A stretch of DNA of 10,905 nt from JAUVXJ01 sp034430275. Its GTDB lineage: Bacteria; Chloroflexota; Anaerolineae; UBA7937; B3-Chlor. Both the position numbers and the translations under genes were made by a program. Positions 6,928-10,905 of this stretch are shown piece by piece. The notes below the pieces were generated by a model. It was not told the origin of the DNA and did not search any database. It saw only the letters and a program-made list of their open reading frames with translations. Each line of letters starts with the position of its first letter. The stretch's first letter is position 1. Location of the stretch: the NCBI GenBank assembly GCA_034430275.1, contig DAOUEW010000172.1, forward strand, positions 1 to 10,905. The letters are read 5' to 3'.

Positions 6928-7215
6928 TCAACCGATTTGATCTGTAAGGTCTCTCTCCCTCAACATGCTGCGTCGCCATGTGGGGAGCATGGGCACGATG
7001 TAGGGCAGGAGCCGCAGGGAATAGTAAGGGGGCAGAATTGGCACACCCAGCAGGTCGCCGAAGACCACCAGGATGAACAGGTGCTCGACGTCAGCCCGGG
7101 CCTTTCTGAGGCTGCGCACCATGTCGTAGATGGTCATCCCGTAGATGATCTCACCACAGGTACGCGCCACTTTTCGCAGGCGATCTAGTTTCGCCACTGT
7201 TGCGGCCACTCTCAT
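6928..7215 (-). CDS. Small hydrophobic protein, paralogue A
   Basis: This 95-residue protein starts at an ATG preceded by GAGGG about 6 bases upstream. The N-terminal half (AKLDRLRKVARTCGEIIYGMTIYDMVRSLRKAR) is basic and probably helical. Residues 45-77 are a proline-broken hydrophobic region containing GDLLGVPILPPYYSLRLLPY, and the end is polar and basic (TWRRSMLRERDLTDQ). The same architecture and most of the same residues recur in the next gene, so the pair arose by tandem duplication and both copies are intact. It has no signal peptide and no catalytic motif that I can see. It lies between cstA and the ATPase genes on the same strand, 108 bases from the cstA stop with a strong hairpin in that gap. 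Membrane association is predicted from hydropathy by eye; function is unknown. Confidence 0.84.
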   Translation of the reverse strand: MRVAATVAKLDRLRKVARTCGEIIYGMTIYDMVRSLRKARADVEHLFILVVFGDLLGVPILPPYYSLRLLPYIVPMLPTWRRSMLRERDLTDQIG

Positions 7216-7272
7216 ACCGCACCCTCTCTGGCCGTCTTCCGAAGTGCAGACAACCCGATAAGGTGCGTAGAA

Positions 7273-7300
7273 GCGGGAGAGCCGGAACCGGCTCTCCCGC
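7273..7300 (-). terminator. Strong hairpin after cstA (terminator-like)
   Basis: A perfect 13-bp inverted repeat (7273-7285 with 7288-7300) lies 23 bases past the cstA stop; a realistic fold has an 11-bp GC-rich stem and a 6-base loop. Only TTCT follows on the minus strand, so termination may be partial and some read-through into the small genes is plausible, as no clear promoter is visible before them. Confidence 0.6.
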
Positions 7301-7323
7301 CATCCGGTTCGAGTTCACGCCCG

Positions 7324-9042
7324 CTAGGCTTTGGCCGTCGCCTCCTTCCGCGTGCGCTGTATGGCACGCCAGCCATCCCACACCAGCACGAGTGCCGTCA
7401 CCACCAGCATCAGGCAGATGAGCCCGATGAGGCCGGTGGCGAAGGCCCCCTGCATATTGCCAGCGGCCAGGGCGGCCGGCGCTTTGACAAGGTTGGTATA
7501 GGCAAGATAGAGCAGCGCGCCGATGGTCGTAATGATCATGAAGATCGCTGGGTACAGCGCCCAGGCGTGGCTTCTGCCCTCCGACATCAGCCACAACGAA
7601 ACCAGCAGCAGGGCCAGACCAGCCATCAACTGGTTTGCGCCGCCAAAGGCCCCCCAGATGGTCAGCCAGGGGATGACCAGGACGAAGATGAACGTCAAGA
7701 TCAGTGCCACGGCGCTTCCCACGTGGACGTTTCTCATCACGGGCACCGAGTCACCCAGCATCTCGGCGCTGGCCACCCTCATGAAGCGTACCACCAACTG
7801 CATGATGGTGATGGCCATGATGGTCAGGAACACCGAGCCATAGGCCGTGCCGAACGCCACAGGGACGCCGATGTGGCTCAGGAAACTGGCTAGACCACCC
7901 GCGAAGACCGCCAGCGCCGCCCCTGCGCCGCCGGCATCCAGGTATCCCTGCCAGCCTCCGAGGGCGACCGTGGCGGTCAGGAAGGCCATGATCGCGAACG
8001 CAGCCTCCATGAACATGGCGCCGCCACCCACCGGCAGCGCATCGGTCTCCGACTCCAACTGGCGAGCCGTGCCGGAGGTGGACACCAGGCTATGCCAGCC
8101 CGAGATGGCCCCACAAGCAATGGTGACGAAGAGCATGGGCCACAACGGCCCGCTGGCGGTCGTGAACTGGGTGAAGACTGGAAAATCGCCCATTCCCGGA
8201 TGCCAGATCACCAGGCCGATCACACCGCCCACCATCCCCAGCGTGACGATCCAGAAGGATACGTAGTTGACCGGCTGGGCGAAAGACCAGATGGGCAACA
8301 CCGAGCCCAGGTAGCAGAAAAGCAGCATGAGCAGGGTGCCGATCACCGCGGCCTGGGTATTGCCCAGGAAGATGATCGGGGACTCCGCGCCGCCGTAGAT
8401 GGCCGAGATGAAGTTAGTAACGACCGGCAGCGTGCCCACCCAGATCCCGACGAACGTCAGGCCGACAGTGATCACAGTGGTGAGAATGATATTCTGCTTC
8501 CACTTGTAGGTCATCTGGCCGGCCAGGACGCCCATCACCACCAGAGCGATCATCCCGAAGGGCACCTTCGTGTTGGTCATGAGCACCTTGCCCACTGCGT
8601 TGCCAAACGCCCCCATGATCAGCAGCAGGTAGAAGTAGATGAAGATCATGAGGATAGTGCGCGCGCGGGGCGAGATGAGCTTGTAGCTCAGCGCGCTCAT
8701 GGTCTCCCCATCACGGCGCGCGCCCATGATCAAAGCGCCGTAGTCCTGCGCCCAGCCGATGAAGAAGACGCCCAGCAGGATCCACAGCAGTGCAGGTAGC
8801 CAGCCCCACTGCACCGCGATCACGGGCCCGGTGAGGGGGGCCAGAGCGGCCACAGACTTGAACTGGTAACCAAAGAGCACACTCCGGCTACAGGGCATGA
8901 AGTCCACCCCATCCATGTACATCTTGGCTGGACAAGCCCTGGCCGGGTCAGGCTGGATGATGCCGCGGTCGATGCGCCGCGCATACCATCCGTAGCCGAT
9001 GCCAATCACCAATGCTCCCACTATGAGTACGATGATCGAATT
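7324..9042 (-). CDS. cstA: CstA-family carbon starvation / peptide-pyruvate transporter
   Basis: This is a 572-residue polytopic membrane protein of the CstA/BtsT family, whose E. coli members act in peptide uptake (CstA) and pyruvate import (BtsT). Family marks, in order: VDFMPCSRSVLFGYQFKSVA near residue 45-65, the GWAQDYGALIMGARRDGETM loop, CYLGSVLPIWSFAQPVNY, the ACGAISGWHSLVSTSGTARQLESE signature (CGAISGFH in relatives), and FGGANQLMAGLALLLVSLWL near the end. About 15 hydrophobic segments are visible. It is shorter than E. coli CstA (about 700 residues) but in the range of many non-proteobacterial members. The ATG at 9042 is chosen because AAGGAGG lies 8 bases upstream; the ATG at 9075 would put that site inside the gene. 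It has its own near-consensus promoter and long leader and is the first gene of the minus-strand cluster. The actual substrate cannot be told from sequence. Confidence 0.95.
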   Translation of the reverse strand, partial: NSIIVLIVGALVIGIGYGWYARRIDRGIIQPDPARACPAKMYMDGVDFMPCSRSVLFGYQFKSVAALAPLTGPVIAVQWGWLPALLWILLGVFFIGWAQDYGALIMGARRDGETMSALSYKLISPRARTILMIFIYFYLLLIMGAFGNAVGKVLMTNTKVPFGMIALVVMGVLAGQMTYKWKQNIILTTVITVGLTFVGIWVGTLPVVTNFISAIYGGAESPIIFLGNTQAAVIGTLLMLLFCYLGSVLPIWSFAQPVNYVSFWIVTLGMVGGVIGLVIWHPGMGDFPVFTQFTTASGPLWPMLFVTIACGAISGWHSLVSTSGTARQLESETDALPVGGGAMFMEAAFAIMAFLTATVALGGWQGYLDAGGAGAALAVFAGGLASFLSHIGVPVAFGTAYGSVFLTIMAITIMQLVVRFMRVASAEMLGDSVPVMRNVHVGSAVALILTFIFVLVIPWLTIWGAFGGANQLMAGLALLLVSLWLMSEGRSHAWALYPAIFMIITTIGALLYLAYTNLVKAPAALAAGNMQGAFATGLIGLICLMLVVTALVLVWDGWRAIQRTRKEATAKA

Positions 9043-9061
9043 CATCTCCTCGGCCTCCTTT

Positions 9062-9100
9062 TCCCGCTTGTACACGGGAGTTCAACTCATGACGTTGAAC
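9062..9100 (-). promoter_or_regulatory. Two adjacent inverted repeats before the cstA ribosome site
   Basis: TCCCG (9062-9066) pairs with CGGGA (9075-9079), and GTTCAAC (9080-9086) pairs with GTTGAAC (9094-9100). The two possible hairpins abut and end a few bases 5' of AAGGAGG, in the 3' part of the cstA leader. They could control translation or be a protein-binding site. Confidence 0.4.
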
Positions 9101-9268
9101 CGCACCTTTGACCTTGGCAGGCCATTTGAGACAACGATAGTCGCCCTCGATCACCCCCTTTCCTGTCCTCACTGCTCTTGCCGTGGAAAACTGACTTCTC
9201 CATCGCCTTTGCTGGTCAGGTCGGTAGGGAATGTGTGGAAGAGACGGTTCTGGCAAAGACCCGCTGAT

Positions 9269-9311
9269 GCATGCTAACTGCAGTACATGCTTTCTGGATG
9301 GGTTTCCCATC
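9269..9311 (-). promoter_or_regulatory. Palindromes at the 5' end of the cstA leader
   Basis: GATGGG and CCCATC (9297-9302, 9306-9311) form a 6-bp repeat at the predicted transcription start. Next to it, GCATG (9269-9273) and CATGC (9286-9290) flank the palindrome ACTGCAGT (9277-9284). They may be 5' RNA hairpins or operator half-sites; I cannot tell which. Confidence 0.35.
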
Positions 9312-9315
9312 TGTG

Positions 9316-9344
9316 ATTATACCTCGAATAGCCATTCACGTCAA
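9316..9344 (-). promoter_or_regulatory. Near-consensus sigma70 promoter for cstA
   Basis: On the minus strand TTGACG (9344-9339) is followed by exactly 17 bases and then TATAAT (9321-9316). Transcription should start near 9309, giving a 5' leader of about 265 bases before the cstA ATG. No other match of this quality is seen on this side of the intergenic region. Confidence 0.75.
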
Positions 9345-9794
9345 GTATTCCGGTAACATTATCATTTGAAAGAATGGCGGAGACGGCACCATGCGCAATC
9401 ACCCGGCACATGCTTGACACCCTGGGGTGCGGAAATGTCACGTGTGCCCTCTCCGGTCAGGCGCACGAAGAAAGACGGACTTGCGAACCCACCCTATGCT
9501 GAGGTGTCTCCAGCCTCGCCGGGGGACGTGATGGCCGAGGCCGACGCTGGCTCCCCTTCAAGCATGGAAGCCAGACCCGGACCCTCTCGACCGACTGCGC
9601 ATTGCTCACGGACCGCATTCCCTGGGGCATATTCGCGTCCAGCAGCATCGTCCTTGGCCGCAGGAGCGCACCTCCTGGAATGATCGCAGCGTCTCGGTCG
9701 CGAAAGAACCAGTCTCCGGGCATAGCGAGAACACCGGCGCTTCCGCTGTGAGACGACCGTGCGGCCCGTAGCCGCACAGCTCGTAGCGTGACGC
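9345..9794. other. Intergenic stretch of about 450 bases without a convincing gene
   Basis: Several short frames are open on both strands, but none shows a recognisable motif, a good ribosome site or family similarity. No tRNA, SRP RNA, RNase P or tmRNA signature is seen. The only clear structure is a 7-bp hairpin (GTGCGGC 9759-9765 with GCCGCAC 9771-9777), without a T tract on either side. It could be spacer sequence or decayed coding DNA. Confidence 0.5.
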
Positions 9795-9824
9795 TTGGTT
9801 AGTGCACCGCCGGTCTGGTATAAT
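9795..9824 (+). promoter_or_regulatory. Sigma70-type promoter for the GT-C membrane protein gene
   Basis: TTGGTT (9795-9800), an 18-base spacer and a perfect TATAAT (9819-9824) point rightward. The start near 9831 would leave a leader of about 65 bases, which can form a stem TCGGG/CCCGA (9848-9852 with 9860-9864). Confidence 0.65.
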
Positions 9825-9896
9825 TCCGCAGCCACAGCGGGAAAAGGTCGGGGCCACTGCCCGATGCCCGGCGAAAGGCGGCGAACCCTCAGCAAG

Positions 9897-10905
9897 ATGA
9901 GCAGATTCATCAGAGCACCCAGGTTCGACTGGGGCTACACTCTCGTTTTCGTCCTCTCACTGCCCGTCCTCTGGCCTCTAGTGGGGACAGCCTATCTGAG
10001 TTCCCACGACGGGCTCCATCACCTGTACCGCCTCGTGGACCTGGACTGGTGTTTGAGGGGCGGCGTCCTCTACCCTCGCTGGCTGCCCAACATGGGCTTT
10101 GGCTACGGCTATGCGGTCCTCAACTATTATGCGCCGCTCAGCTACTACGTAGGCCAGGTCTTCCACGTCTTCGGAGCCGGCTACATCGATGCCATCAAGG
10201 TAACCTACGCGTTGGGTTTCGTAGGTTCCGGGCTGACCATGTACCTCTTCGCGAAGGAGCACCTGGGGCGTATCCCAGCTATCCTGGCCGGGCTGGTCTA
10301 TGTCTACCTGCCCTACCACCTGGCGGACGCCTACGTCCGCGGCGCGCTGGCAGAGTTCCTCTCCTTTCCCTTCTTTCCTCTCATCCTGTGGTGCTTCCAC
10401 AAGCTGCTGACGGAGAAGCAGCTGCGCTACGTCGCCTGGAGCGCCCTGTCATTGGCGGGGTTGGTCGTCACCCACAACCTGATGACACTCATCTTCGCGC
10501 CGCTCTTGGTGGCCTACATCGGGCTGATCTGGCTCAAAGAACGTGATCTCAAGGTGCTGGGCCTGGTTGCTGTGTCCCTCACCCTGGCCTTTGGCCTATC
10601 CGCCTTCTACTGGTTCCCAGGCTTCGCGGAATCGAAGTGGGTGCGGCTGGGGTTGGTAGGTCCTCGGGCCACGGACTACATCCCCAAACTGATCACCATG
10701 GCCGACTTCTTCTCGCCCTACCTCCTGTACAGTTACTTCCCCGAGCAGGGGGTGTGGCTGGAGCACCCCATCAGTTGGCTTCAGTTCGGGCTGCTCTGTG
10801 TCTCGCTGGCGGTGCCGCTGCGGCTGCGGCACCCCTCGTGGACTCAGGCGCGTAGACACGTCCTCTTCTTTCTGTGCGCGACCTTCGTGTCCCTGTTTAT
10901 GCTCT
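9897..10905 (+). CDS. PF10131-like (PTPS-related) GT-C-type integral membrane protein, C-terminus off the window
   Basis: The frame is open from the ATG at 9897 to the right edge (336 codons so far). It reads as the membrane family Pfam calls 6-pyruvoyl-tetrahydropterin synthase-related (PF10131): a first transmembrane segment at about 14-34, then SSHDGLHHLYR (Asp38 in the first outer loop), LYPRWLPNMGFGYGYAVLNYYAPLSYY, a YLPYHLADAYVRGALAEF segment, THNLMTLIFAPLL, and further membrane segments. The early loop acid is the usual catalytic position of GT-C lipid-linked-sugar transferases, so a role in glycan or protein glycosylation at the membrane is the best guess. Despite the family name, pterin synthesis is not implied. 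An in-frame ATG at 9864 would add 11 residues, but neither start has a good Shine-Dalgarno, and the 9864 ATG starts in the leader stem. Full-length members are usually over 500 residues. Confidence 0.88.
   Translation, partial: MSRFIRAPRFDWGYTLVFVLSLPVLWPLVGTAYLSSHDGLHHLYRLVDLDWCLRGGVLYPRWLPNMGFGYGYAVLNYYAPLSYYVGQVFHVFGAGYIDAIKVTYALGFVGSGLTMYLFAKEHLGRIPAILAGLVYVYLPYHLADAYVRGALAEFLSFPFFPLILWCFHKLLTEKQLRYVAWSALSLAGLVVTHNLMTLIFAPLLVAYIGLIWLKERDLKVLGLVAVSLTLAFGLSAFYWFPGFAESKWVRLGLVGPRATDYIPKLITMADFFSPYLLYSYFPEQGVWLEHPISWLQFGLLCVSLAVPLRLRHPSWTQARRHVLFFLCATFVSLFML

Noticed and set aside
9366..9683. Plus-strand 105-codon frame starting with TTG
   Set aside because: It has no ribosome site and no recognisable motif, and its composition looks like random GC-rich sequence.
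9480..9777. Minus-strand frame with a LLDANMP motif resembling the start of DUF5615-type toxin proteins
   Set aside because: Only a few residues match, the sequence after them is low-complexity with many Arg, Pro and Ser, and no partner antitoxin is seen.
9831..9896. Riboswitch (cobalamin-like GCCACTG) in the leader of the GT-C gene
   Set aside because: The leader is far too short for a cobalamin aptamer and lacks the other conserved boxes; only one short stem is visible.
9897..10905. Pterin biosynthesis role suggested by the PTPS-related family name
   Set aside because: The protein is polytopic and lacks the zinc-binding histidines of 6-pyruvoyl-tetrahydropterin synthase; the layout fits GT-C membrane transferases.
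1..10905. CRISPR array, IS element, tRNA or rRNA
   Set aside because: No regularly spaced repeats, transposase motifs, terminal inverted repeats or conserved RNA-gene sequences were found on either strand by eye.

Overview
The window is a GC-rich (roughly 60%) bacterial segment with tightly packed genes, ordinary Shine-Dalgarno sites and sigma70-type promoters. The PF10131-type GT-C membrane protein, the BtpA-family remnant, the FAD/Fe-S/CCG fusion and the paired ArsA-like ATPases would fit an uncultured Chloroflexota (Anaerolineae-like) genome. That assignment rests on gene content only and is tentative.

Layout. Bases 1-2729 (minus) hold most of a large fusion oxidoreductase: an FAD-binding oxidase, two 4Fe-4S motifs and two CCG domains. 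It runs off the left edge. Its 5' side abuts a decayed fragment of a BtpA-family gene (about 2822-3000). A plus-strand gene for a membrane-anchored protein of unknown function (3183-3836) converges on a minus-strand membrane TPR protein (3851-4495).

The core of the window is a minus-strand cluster, in transcription order: cstA (9042-7324), two tandem paralogous small hydrophobic proteins (7215-6928 and 6886-6608), two adjacent ArsA/Get3-family ATPases (6521-5541 and 5544-4570, coupled by a 4-base ATGA overlap), and then the TPR gene. Strong hairpins lie after cstA, between the small genes and after the ATPases. The cstA promoter is near consensus (TTGACG, 17 bases, TATAAT) and is followed by a leader of about 265 bases with several inverted repeats. 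The first ATPase gene has a 12-base perfect complement to the 16S rRNA tail placed in front of an ATT codon.

An intergenic stretch (about 9345-9794) with no convincing gene separates this cluster from a rightward gene with its own TATAAT promoter, which encodes a PF10131-like GT-C membrane protein cut off by the right edge.

Most interesting unit. The two ATPases have complementary departures from the family motifs. One has Asn where the catalytic switch I Asp belongs; the other keeps that Asp but has altered switch I His and switch II. Neither has the cysteines for arsenite or zinc binding. This suggests an obligate heterodimer working on, or with, the two small hydrophobic proteins. The role and the link to CstA (a peptide/pyruvate-type transporter family) are inference.
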